Source: an uncultured Oscillospiraceae bacterium (GTDB lineage Bacteria > Bacillota > Clostridia > Oscillospirales > Ruminococcaceae). From it: 13,204 nt of DNA. Position 1 is the stretch's first letter. Each line of letters begins with the position of its first letter. Shown here in pieces: positions 7,863 through 13,204 of this stretch. The stretch lies in NCBI GenBank assembly GCA_900543295.1, contig UQQY01000050.1, forward strand, positions 1 to 13,204, in the 5' to 3' direction. A program made the position numbers and the translations under genes. The notes under the pieces were generated by a model. That model worked only from the letters and a program-made list of their open reading frames with translations. It ran no database searches and was not told the DNA's origin.

Positions 7863-8141
7863 TAGACAGATTGTAACAATATATAAGTCTGTTTTTGTAT
7901 ATTTTGCACAAGCGAGCATGCTTTCTGCTCTTTCGTCACGTCTTCATTTGGTTTTGCTGAATTGAGAATATCAATTATCAGAGAAGGGACAATGCAGTTT
8001 CAAAATGGCTTGCATCATGCTGTGTTCCATGGGACCTGTCAACCCCGTTTCTATTGTAAGCGCTTGGGCATCCAGTAGATCGTCGCATACACGCTTTGTT
8101 CCTTCTGTCCTGTGATACAATAGAGACGATGCTTTCCACTT
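7863..8141. other. Intergenic stretch without recognised gene
   Basis: No supported coding sequence. Near the 3' end of the DUF3795 gene there are two crossing inverted repeats: 8050-8058 with 8116-8124 (9 bp), and 8079-8084 with 8125-8130 (6 bp). A TGTAAGCGCTT half resembling a catabolite-responsive element lies at 8055-8065. No clear intrinsic terminator was found for the upstream minus-strand gene. Confidence 0.4.
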
Positions 8142-8606
8142 TCAGCTTTTCCGCTTTTTATAGACAATGATTTCCGCGTCGGAGCCGCCGTCGCCGTATT
8201 CGCAGACCAAAAGGCAGTCCGCATCTGCGGCCAGACCGTAGCATCGACTGCTGTCCTTTTTGCAGATCTGATTGCCCAGATATATCTTTTCATCGTTCAG
8301 CAGCTTCACAGTCTGTCCGTTTGGCAAAGTGTAGGTGAGATTGATAAAAGAGCCTTTGAGCTGATTGAGACTGGTGACCTTTGCCATATCTTTTATGCCG
8401 AGTGCATTGAACTCCGCAGTCAGTTGTTCTTTTAGCCCGCAGGGCATATCGGAACAGTCTGCGCAGTGTCCGTGTCCCTTGCTCTGACAGCATGCCGCAA
8501 CGACACATTCGCCGCCGAACGGCTGTCCGTTGGTTTTAGCGCATCCGCCGCAGGTATCCTTCATACTGCATCCGGCGCAGTCCAGTCCGCATATTGAGCC
8601 AGTCAT
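8142..8606 (-). CDS. Cysteine-rich DUF3795-type protein (154 aa)
   Basis: ATG at 8606 is preceded by GGGAAG five bases upstream; an in-frame ATG eight codons earlier has no ribosome binding site. The N-terminal 56 residues hold eleven cysteines (6, 10, 13, 19, 22, 34, 39, 40, 48, 51, 56), beginning ICGLDCAGC and continuing with CGGC and CADC. This is the pattern of the DUF3795 family, small cytoplasmic proteins thought to bind a metal or cluster through these cysteines. Four more cysteines (115, 122, 131, 135) sit in a C-terminal part that reads as beta strands (FINLTYTLPNGQTV, CLLVCEYGDG, AEIIVYKK). This tail is not part of the usual short family and may be a second domain. No signal peptide or membrane segment. 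Biochemical function is unknown. It has its own promoter and is not obviously linked to the tRNA upstream. Confidence 0.8.
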   Translation of the reverse strand: MTGSICGLDCAGCSMKDTCGGCAKTNGQPFGGECVVAACCQSKGHGHCADCSDMPCGLKEQLTAEFNALGIKDMAKVTSLNQLKGSFINLTYTLPNGQTVKLLNDEKIYLGNQICKKDSSRCYGLAADADCLLVCEYGDGGSDAEIIVYKKRKS

Positions 8607-8657
8607 GAAAACTTCCCGTATGTTACGCATAAAGCGATATTTTTCTATATCCAAAGC

Positions 8658-8686
8658 ATAATAAAACTTTGGCGGAATTGCAACAA
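8658..8686 (-). promoter_or_regulatory. Predicted promoter of the DUF3795 gene
   Basis: Minus strand TTGTTG (8681-8686) and TATTAT (8658-8663) with a 17-base spacer. The -10 box is flanked by a 6-bp inverted repeat, CCAAAG at 8651-8656 and CTTTGG at 8667-8672, that could be an operator. The -35 match is weak. Confidence 0.45.
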
Positions 8687-8761
8687 GAATTTTTGTATTT
8701 CTGCCACAACAAAAGCGGTCGGGAATGCTTTGGCATAAACTCTGAGTTTTCAGCAGAAAGA

Positions 8762-8793
8762 AAAAGTCAGACGCCGTTTGACGTCTGACTTTT
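8762..8793 (-). terminator. Intrinsic terminator of tRNA-Val
   Basis: A 12-bp perfect stem (8762-8773 with 8782-8793) and 8-base loop. Read on the minus strand it ends in a T run and follows the tRNA directly; its first base is the last base of the encoded CCA. Confidence 0.85.
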
Positions 8794-8869
8794 GGTGAGG
8801 ACAAGTGGACTCGAACCACCGACCCCTTGCATGTCAAGCAAGTACTCTAACCAGCTGAGCTATGCCCTC
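8793..8869 (-). tRNA. tRNA-Val(GAC)
   Basis: A 77-base cloverleaf with the CCA end encoded. The acceptor stem GAGGGCA pairs with TGTCCTC (one G-U), and the D arm holds AGCTGGTTA. The anticodon stem CTTGC/GCAAG carries the loop TTGACAT, giving anticodon GAC (reads GUC/GUU valine codons). The T arm is GGTGG-TTCGAGT-CCACT. It stands alone with its own promoter and terminator. Confidence 0.95.
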
Positions 8870-8886
8870 ATTTCTACTGCCTGATT

Positions 8887-8915
8887 ATCATATCATAAGA
8901 TCGGTGGTTCGTCAA
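8887..8915 (-). promoter_or_regulatory. Promoter of tRNA-Val
   Basis: Minus strand TTGACG (8910-8915) and TATGAT (8887-8892), spacer 17 bases. Each box has one mismatch to consensus. The predicted start near 8880 leaves about 11 bases before the mature tRNA. Confidence 0.75.
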
Positions 8916-9020
8916 GTCTTTTTTTACCGAAAAACGCTTTTGCCGCTGTTCTTCGCCATATAGCTCCGACCCCGGAGACACAATCGTTAAAAATCGTAAA
9001 ACACAATACAGCCCGCTTTG

Positions 9021-9203
9021 CTATCGTGTGAGATTTTCGACGTACCGGCGCATTTCCTCCTTCGATTGGACAGCGTGCGTTCCATCGATGACCGCCTGCT
9101 TCTGCGCATCCGAAAGGTTGCTGTAACAGCGCATGGCCTCCGGATTCTGCATGAGAGCCATGTGGAATCCAAGCGGGATGTCCTGATTCATGCTTCCGTT
9201 CAC
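9021..9203 (-). CDS. Small conserved-looking hypothetical protein (60 aa)
   Basis: GTG start at 9203 overlaps the TGA of the upstream gene (GTGA). An AAAGGAGG ribosome binding site lies 10 bases upstream of GTG; the later ATG at 9191 has no good site of its own. The sequence has two blocks: an N-terminal PLGFHMALMQNPEAM stretch, then a helical LSDAQKQAVIDGTHAVQSKE segment ending in MRRYVENL. The second block resembles the short helical tail seen in YdeI/OmpD-associated proteins and in small Clostridia proteins of unknown role. No signal, membrane helix or metal motif. It is translationally coupled to the 72-residue gene ahead, so the two probably act together. No function can be assigned. Confidence 0.7.
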   Translation of the reverse strand: MNGSMNQDIPLGFHMALMQNPEAMRCYSNLSDAQKQAVIDGTHAVQSKEEMRRYVENLTR

Positions 9204-9418
9204 TGCCTGTACGCCTCCTTTTCCCCTGTCTGATCGATAAAGGAGCGCAGGCTTTCAAGCTCGCCGATCAGCGCGCTGCCGATCACCTTGGAAACAGCCT
9301 GGTTCAGCTCTTCCACATGGTTTCCGGTTACGTCGATCGGATCATACCGGTGTGCTTTAAGCCGCTCAATCCGGCTGTCAATTTCATCTGCAATCTGTTT
9401 AACCTGAATCTGATACAT
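9200..9418 (-). CDS. Small hypothetical protein, first gene of two-gene unit (72 aa)
   Basis: ATG at 9418 with GGAG five bases upstream. It begins MYQIQVKQIADEIDSRIERL and is almost wholly charged helix, so a short coiled coil or dimerisation helix is likely; a central NHVEELNQAVSKVIGSAL segment is more amphipathic. No known domain was recognised and there is no export signal. Its TGA overlaps the GTG of the next gene. It lies opposite the divergent coiled-coil/HdeD pair, with about 255 bases of shared promoter region between. A GCCGC-ATAA-GCGGC stem-loop (9433-9446) sits just upstream of the ribosome binding site in its leader and might affect translation. Confidence 0.65.
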   Translation of the reverse strand: MYQIQVKQIADEIDSRIERLKAHRYDPIDVTGNHVEELNQAVSKVIGSALIGELESLRSFIDQTGEKEAYRQ

Positions 9419-9505
9419 AATCGCTCCATTCTGCCGCATAAGCGGCGTATTCTTCCTATCGGCGTGTTTTAACTGCCTGTTTTGCTTCTTTTCCGTTAGT
9501 ATGAC

Positions 9506-9524
9506 GAAAAGCTTTTCCATTATA
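9506..9524 (-). promoter_or_regulatory. Predicted -10 region and start-site palindrome for the two small genes
   Basis: Minus strand TATAAT at 9519-9524 with no convincing -35 box. A 12-bp palindrome GAAAAGCTTTTC (9506-9517) falls exactly where transcription would start, so it might be an operator. Confidence 0.4.
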
Positions 9525-9624
9525 CATACGAAGCGTCGGCTAACCAGGTGAAAAAGAAAAGAGATTTTTTGATTTTCTTTTCGGGAAAATGCGATCTTCC
9601 TATTTCTTTTTTTCACAAAATCAT

Positions 9625-9630
9625 TATAAT
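9625..9630 (+). promoter_or_regulatory. Predicted -10 box for the coiled-coil/HdeD operon
   Basis: Consensus TATAAT, 43 bases ahead of the ATG at 9674. No good -35 hexamer is seen at 16-18 bases; the upstream region is T-rich. It is the only clear candidate ahead of the operon. Confidence 0.45.
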
Positions 9631-9673
9631 AGAAGACAAGGAACACGGCAATTTGCCAAAAGGAGTGACAACC

Positions 9674-10129
9674 ATGCAAACCTATCAGAAAGAAAAGGCC
9701 GAACGTCTTTATGGCAGGGCGGAAGACGCGGCTAAACGGATTTCAGAGCAGGCCGGGAGCGTGAAGAGGACGATAAAGCGTCAATATGATATTTCCGCCA
9801 TGAAGGCCAAGGTAATTCGTCTGGAGCTTTCCTTAAAAAAAGATTTTGAAAAGGCCGGCGAGGCAATTTACGCACAGTGTGAAGCGGCCGGCGATGATAT
9901 GTCCGATCGTACAGATCGCGTGCTTGCTTTGTTTGCGGAGATCGACAGCAAACGAGATTTGATTCGCGAGATGCGCGCATGCATTATGAGTATGGAAGAC
10001 GCTGCGGAGGAGCTGCCGCTTTGCGCCGGTGATATGACGCTCTGGAACGACGAGGACGACGAAGCGTTTGAAGAAGCGAAGATTGAAGCAGCGCCGGACT
10101 TTGAAGCTGGTCAGGAGGATATGGAATGA
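9674..10129 (+). CDS. Coiled-coil acidic-tailed hypothetical protein (151 aa)
   Basis: ATG at 9674 follows AGGAG seven bases upstream; the open frame before it is not supported by a ribosome binding site. Residues 1-55 are basic helix (MQTYQKEKAERLYGRAEDA, then KRTIKRQYDISAMKAK). Residues 45-110 look like a coiled coil with a KVIRLELSLKKDFEKAGEAIY segment split by a CEAAGDD turn. The last 30 residues are strongly acidic (WNDEDDEAFEEAKIEAAP, ending EDME). Three cysteines are spaced singly, so this is not a zinc ribbon. No signal peptide or membrane segment. The TGA overlaps the ATG of the HdeD-like gene (ATGA), indicating translational coupling and a joint role, perhaps at the membrane. The layout loosely recalls small coiled-coil partners of membrane stress proteins, but no family was recognised. 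Confidence 0.75.
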   Translation: MQTYQKEKAERLYGRAEDAAKRISEQAGSVKRTIKRQYDISAMKAKVIRLELSLKKDFEKAGEAIYAQCEAAGDDMSDRTDRVLALFAEIDSKRDLIREMRACIMSMEDAAEELPLCAGDMTLWNDEDDEAFEEAKIEAAPDFEAGQEDME

Positions 10130-10674
10130 AAGCCTCCTTTTTAAAAATTCTCTCTTTGATTTCAGGCGTATTGCTCGTTTTTTCGGGTATGGTTTCAATC
10201 TTCAACTGGTTTGGCGCGATTACGTCTGTGTCTATGATTCTTGGTCTTGCCATGCTGATTGCGGGCGCGTTCAGCATGCTGCTTGCCCTTGCGGTGCGCG
10301 GTGATATATTCGGTGCGCCGTGGCTGATGCGGGACGGTGTTTTAAGCGTGGTTACTGCGCTTTTGCTCTTCAGCGCCGCCGCTATCACCTCGGAGCGGGT
10401 CACTGTTATTCTTGCGATGTGGTCTGTCTGCTGTGGTATTGGGCGTCTGTTCGGCTCGTTTGAGCAAAAAAAGAAAAAGGTTTCCGGATGGTGGATCTTT
10501 CTTTTGGGAAGCCTCATCAGTGTGATTCTGGGCGTGGTATATTTCTATATTCCCGCACCGTCCGATTTTGTCGGGAATCTGTTTACCGGACTGTTTCTTG
10601 TGGTTCAGGGGCTGGCTTTCGGATTTTTGTGGTTTGAGGAACAGTCGCATGATGCACAGAACGCCGCATCTTAA
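10126..10674 (+). CDS. HdeD/DUF308-family membrane protein (182 aa)
   Basis: ATG at 10126 overlaps the TGA of the preceding gene, and GAGGA just upstream is its ribosome binding site. Six hydrophobic segments are visible (about 5-25, 31-57, 70-87, 92-110, 120-142, 148-170), arranged as three similar pairs. Short loops RGDIFGAPWLMRDG and FEQKKKKVSGWW separate the pairs. This six-helix, roughly 180-residue layout with ILG-A and WRDG-like turns matches HdeD/DUF308 proteins, integral membrane proteins linked to acid resistance in E. coli and of unknown molecular role. In Clostridia the family is common and its function untested. It is the second gene of a two-gene operon with the acidic coiled-coil protein. 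A weak bulged hairpin (10687-10704) follows, and no clear terminator precedes the GH20 gene. Confidence 0.78.
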   Translation: MKASFLKILSLISGVLLVFSGMVSIFNWFGAITSVSMILGLAMLIAGAFSMLLALAVRGDIFGAPWLMRDGVLSVVTALLLFSAAAITSERVTVILAMWSVCCGIGRLFGSFEQKKKKVSGWWIFLLGSLISVILGVVYFYIPAPSDFVGNLFTGLFLVVQGLAFGFLWFEEQSHDAQNAAS

Positions 10675-10740
10675 TTCGGTGTGTTTCGGCCTTTTCGAAA
10701 GCCGGATCCAATATAAAATGTAAAAGAGGAGATATTTGCT

Positions 10741-11808
10741 ATGGAAATGAAAACGGACAAGCCCTTCGTCGGCTTTCACACCCGTCTTTCCGATCATGAT
10801 GCGGTAGATAAGTTTATCGAGCTGATTGAGGAACATCTGGCTCCTATGGACTTTAACGCGGTAATCGTGGAGTTGAATCCAGGCTATACCTATCGCTGTT
10901 TTCCGGCATATTCAAACGGAACGGTTACGTATGAGGATCTGCAAAAAATTGCGGCGGCCTGCCGCCGGCATGGTATCGAACCGATTCCGCTGGTGCAGTG
11001 CTTAAGTCACCAGTCAAACTTTACAGGAGGGCCGTGGCCGCTTTACAAGGATCATCCGGAATTTCTGGAAACGGCGCGCGTGCCGGATAACGCGCAGTGG
11101 CCGGACGTTTACGTCTATAGCTGGTGCGCGTCGAACGACGGCGTTTACGATTACATTTTCCCGATGATGGATGAGATCATCGAGGCGATGGATGCAAGGA
11201 TTGTCCATGTCGGCATGGACGAGGTGTTCGATATTGGCGAGGAGACCTGTCCGCGCTGCAAGGGCAAGGACAAGGCTAAGCTGTTTGCGCGCACTGTCAA
11301 AATTCTGCACGATCATTTGAAAGAGAAAGATATTCAGATGATGATGTGGGGCGATCGCCTGCTGGATGCGGAGAAGCTCGGCTATAACATGTGGGAAGCG
11401 GATCGCTTCGGTATGTATCCGGCTTTCGATCTGTCCAGCGAGGTTACGCGCGATATTCTGATTACCGATTGGCATTACGAGCGTACTGCTTTCAACTTTC
11501 CGTCCGTTGAGCAGTTTATGAAAGGCGGTTTTACTGTGATCCCTTCACTCGGTGCGGATGTGGCGCAGGCAAAGGATTTCTGGAAATACTGTCTGGAATA
11601 TATCTATCTTGGACGGAAGGAGCACTGGGAAGGCAGGGTCGGCGGTCTCCTGTTTACCCAGTGGACGCCGCTTACCGCAGAGTTGATCGACCATATTATC
11701 GACGGCTTAAACGGAAAGGCGGATCAATACGACAGTCCGTGGGATCCGGCGCGTATCGGCGAAACGATTGCTGCAATCGAACCGAAGGCAAAACAGTTCC
11801 GCAAATAA
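10741..11808 (+). CDS. Family-20-type glycoside hydrolase, cytoplasmic beta-N-acetylhexosaminidase-like (355 aa)
   Basis: ATG at 10741 with AGGAGA eight bases upstream. The protein is a bare TIM barrel: VIVELNPGY (strand 2 region, about 41-49), YEDLQKIAAACRRHGIEPIPLVQ (64-86), then HVGMDEV at 156-162. D160-E161 of that motif is the GH20 catalytic pair, the Asp orienting the substrate N-acetyl group and the Glu acting as acid. MMWGDRL (201-207), ITDWHY (241-246) and LLFTQWTP (303-310) supply the aromatic residues expected around the -1 sugar. No signal peptide and no GH20b N-terminal domain, so it probably acts in the cytoplasm on small imported oligosaccharides, releasing terminal GlcNAc or GalNAc. 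It is short for a GH20 enzyme. An ETCPRCKGKDKA turn (168-179) follows the catalytic loop. It is bounded downstream by a strong hairpin, with a sugar kinase next. Substrate is inferred, not seen. Confidence 0.82.
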   Translation: MEMKTDKPFVGFHTRLSDHDAVDKFIELIEEHLAPMDFNAVIVELNPGYTYRCFPAYSNGTVTYEDLQKIAAACRRHGIEPIPLVQCLSHQSNFTGGPWPLYKDHPEFLETARVPDNAQWPDVYVYSWCASNDGVYDYIFPMMDEIIEAMDARIVHVGMDEVFDIGEETCPRCKGKDKAKLFARTVKILHDHLKEKDIQMMMWGDRLLDAEKLGYNMWEADRFGMYPAFDLSSEVTRDILITDWHYERTAFNFPSVEQFMKGGFTVIPSLGADVAQAKDFWKYCLEYIYLGRKEHWEGRVGGLLFTQWTPLTAELIDHIIDGLNGKADQYDSPWDPARIGETIAAIEPKAKQFRK

Positions 11809-11847
11809 GATTGCCAAAAACGATCTGACTGAGAGATGCTGTTAAAG

Positions 11848-11901
11848 AAGAAACGGGCGGCGATTTGTGAACGAGCTATCACAAATTGTTGCCTGTTTCT
11901 T
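11848..11901 (+). terminator. Intrinsic terminator after the GH20 gene
   Basis: A 23-bp stem (11848-11870 with 11879-11901) with an 8-base loop. It is continuous if four G-U pairs are counted, and CATTTTCTTTT follows. The wobbles fall only on one side, so the RNA on the plus strand folds better than the complementary strand. Confidence 0.75.
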
Positions 11902-11959
11902 CATTTTCTTTTCACAGGGACGCAACACCCTTTGCGCATTCTCGTGCTATACTAAGACC

Positions 11960-11985
11960 ATACTTTTAAGGCAAGCTAAAAGTAT
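11960..11985 (+). other. Small A/T-rich hairpin with T-tract
   Basis: A 9-bp stem (11960-11968 with 11977-11985) followed by AATTTTTC. A TATACT -10-like box at 11948-11953 stands just upstream but lacks a suitably spaced -35. Weak terminator or end of a very short transcript. Confidence 0.4.
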
Positions 11986-12019
11986 AATTTTTCACCCCTC
12001 CTCAATAATACCTATTGAA

Positions 12020-12060
12020 CAAAGATACGCAGGAACAGCCCCAGTTCCTGCGTATCTTTG
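12020..12060. other. Perfect 17-bp stem-loop ahead of the ROK promoter
   Basis: Arms 12020-12036 and 12044-12060, 7-base loop AGCCCCA. No T-tract follows directly on either strand, so it is a poor standard terminator. It lies 13 bases before the ROK gene -35 box and could insulate that promoter or be a protein-binding palindrome. Confidence 0.55.
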
Positions 12061-12072
12061 CTTTGGAAGGCA

Positions 12073-12101
12073 TTGCTTTTTTCCGTTTTTTCCTTTATAA
12101 T
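12073..12101 (+). promoter_or_regulatory. Sigma-70-type promoter of the ROK kinase gene
   Basis: TTGCTT (12073-12078) and a consensus TATAAT (12096-12101), 17-base spacer. The predicted start is near 12108, giving a leader of about 47 bases. Confidence 0.7.
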
Positions 12102-12154
12102 AACATCTGTAATCCGGTGGGCATCATCCGCAGTCAGATAAGGGGGATATTGAA

Positions 12155-13063
12155 GTGAGAATTCTTGCAATCGACATTGGCGGGACGGCGATCAAATCGG
12201 CAATCGCAAACGAAAAGGGCGAGATTATCGACTTAAAGGAGCACCCGACAAATGCAAAAGAGGGCGGCCCCGCCGTTATGAAAACGGCGCTTGAAATTGC
12301 GCACACTTATCAGAATTTTGAATGTATCGGTATCTCCACAACCGGTCAGGTGGATCCAAAGCAGGGCGTCATCGTCTATGCGAATGAAAATGTCCCAAGG
12401 TACACGGGAACAAACGTCAAAAAGATTTTCGAAGATGAGTTTCATATGCTCACCTGCGTAGAAAACGATGTAAACTGTGCTGCGGTCGGCGAAACGCATT
12501 ACGGTGCGGGGCGCGGCCTCAAAGACCTTTTGTGCATCACCTACGGCACGGGCGTCGGCGGCGCCATTGTCATAAACCGCCAGATTTACGGCGGTGCACA
12601 CGGCCTTGCCGGCGAATTCGGCCATCTGATTACGCACCCTAACGGAAAGCAGTGCGGCTGCGGCCAGCACGGCTGTTATGAACAGTATGCCTCAACCACG
12701 GCATTGGTGCGCGAAGCGCGTCGGGTTGATCCGCGGCTTGTAAACGGCCGCCTCATTTTTGAAGAGTGGCACAAAGGCAATGTTGCAATCCGTATGATCG
12801 TGGACGACTGGATCGATGAGATTGTGGTCGGTTTGGTAACGCTCGTCCATATCTTCAATCCGAACGGTATTATTCTTGGCGGCGGCATTCTGTCCGAGCC
12901 GTATATCGAAAGCGAGATTAACCGCCGTATTTATAAGCGCGTAATGGAAAGCTATTCCGATTTCCGTGTGGTAAAGGCGGAGCTGAAAAATACCGCCGGA
13001 CTTTTGGGCGCGAGCGTAATTGCCTTTAAAAACAAGATCGGGATGTATGAACGTGAGTATTGA
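12155..13063 (+). CDS. ROK-family sugar kinase (302 aa)
   Basis: GTG start at 12155 with AGGGGG eight bases upstream; no ATG is better placed. It begins RILAIDIGGTAIKSAI (phosphate-binding loop, DIGGT at 7-11). VENDVNCAAVGE carries the catalytic Asp at 105, and GTGVGG (131-136) is the second phosphate motif. GLAGEFGHL holds Glu153 and His157, which contact the sugar hydroxyl and zinc. CGCGQHGCYE (167-176) supplies zinc ligands Cys167, Cys169 and Cys174. FNPNGIILGGG (234-244) is the adenosine site. All key residues are intact and the length is normal for a glucokinase- or hexosamine-type ROK kinase. No N-terminal helix-turn-helix, so it is a kinase and not a ROK repressor. It phosphorylates a hexose with ATP in the cytoplasm; glucose, N-acetylglucosamine, N-acetylmannosamine and allose are all possible. 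With a GH20 enzyme just upstream an N-acetylhexosamine is attractive but unproven. It has its own promoter. Confidence 0.92.
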   Translation: MRILAIDIGGTAIKSAIANEKGEIIDLKEHPTNAKEGGPAVMKTALEIAHTYQNFECIGISTTGQVDPKQGVIVYANENVPRYTGTNVKKIFEDEFHMLTCVENDVNCAAVGETHYGAGRGLKDLLCITYGTGVGGAIVINRQIYGGAHGLAGEFGHLITHPNGKQCGCGQHGCYEQYASTTALVREARRVDPRLVNGRLIFEEWHKGNVAIRMIVDDWIDEIVVGLVTLVHIFNPNGIILGGGILSEPYIESEINRRIYKRVMESYSDFRVVKAELKNTAGLLGASVIAFKNKIGMYEREY

Positions 13064-13106
13064 CGGATATATGACGTTAGAAAAGCGAAGGATGAAGGAT
13101 AAGGAT

Positions 13107-13141
13107 AAAAAATAGCCGCAGAGAAACGGAGGCTATTTTTT
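13107..13141 (+). terminator. Intrinsic terminator after the ROK kinase
   Basis: An 11-bp stem (13107-13117 with 13131-13141), outer part A/T, ending in six T on the plus strand. It lies about 45 bases after the stop at 13061-13063. Confidence 0.7.
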
Positions 13142-13142
13142 C

Positions 13143-13204
13143 GGCCATGTGCCCCGACGAGGGGCACGGCCATTATGATCGTTTTTATTGCGGAGCAATA
13201 AAAA
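13143..13204. repeat. Pair of further inverted repeats at window end
   Basis: The first is a bulged stem: GGCC 13143-13146 with 13168-13171, and GTGCCCC 13149-13155 with GGGGCAC 13161-13167, 5-base loop. The second is a 9-bp A/T stem, 13182-13190 with 13196-13204, loop CGGAG, cut by the window edge. Together with the terminator before them they form three hairpins in 100 bases. Confidence 0.55.

Noticed and set aside
8793..8869. tRNA gene as an integration site for a mobile element
   Set aside because: No integrase gene and no repeat of the tRNA 3' end was seen in the window.

Overview
The window looks like a piece of a Bacillota chromosome, most likely a gut Clostridia (Oscillospirales or Christensenellales type). 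This is inferred from the strong AGGAGG-like ribosome binding sites, a sortase-anchored surface protein with a Gram-positive sorting signal (SPNTG, membrane helix, KKRR tail), sigma-70-type promoters, intrinsic terminators and near-balanced GC. No phage, CRISPR array, insertion sequence or rRNA is visible.

Layout. Bases 1-1309 (+) hold two adjacent genes that are both frameshifted by apparent small deletions: an RlmI/YwbD-like 23S rRNA methyltransferase (5' part outside the window) and a maltose/galactoside O-acetyltransferase. A shared bidirectional terminator (1528-1568) separates them from a convergent 1889-residue cell-wall-anchored modular protein on the minus strand (1588-7257). It has a signal peptide, four carbohydrate-binding-like modules (the first two about 85% identical), a LamG-like domain, an unassigned TIM-barrel-like core, two Big_2 Ig-like domains, four FIVAR-like helical repeats and a sorting signal. 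It seems to be transcribed from a strong promoter at 7834-7862, through a leader of about 570 nt. Two LacI-family-type operators, AAACCGGTTT cores with centres 104 bp apart, lie in that leader.

Bases 8142-9418 carry a minus-strand series: a cysteine-rich DUF3795-type protein, tRNA-Val(GAC) with its own promoter and terminator, and two small overlapping hypothetical genes. Divergent from these, 9674-10674 (+) encodes a coiled-coil acidic protein overlapping by ATGA with an HdeD/DUF308 membrane protein. Then come a cytoplasmic GH20-type hexosaminidase (10741-11808), an intergenic stretch with three stem-loops, and a ROK-family sugar kinase (12155-13063) with a clear promoter. The window ends in a cluster of hairpins.

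Inferred theme: glycan use. The surface protein could bind and perhaps process host or dietary glycans under LacI-type control. The GH20 enzyme and ROK kinase could then release and phosphorylate amino sugars or hexoses inside the cell. No transporter is in the window, so the pathway link is contextual. The best candidate for something undescribed is the catalytic-like core of the 1889-residue protein together with its operator-bearing long leader.
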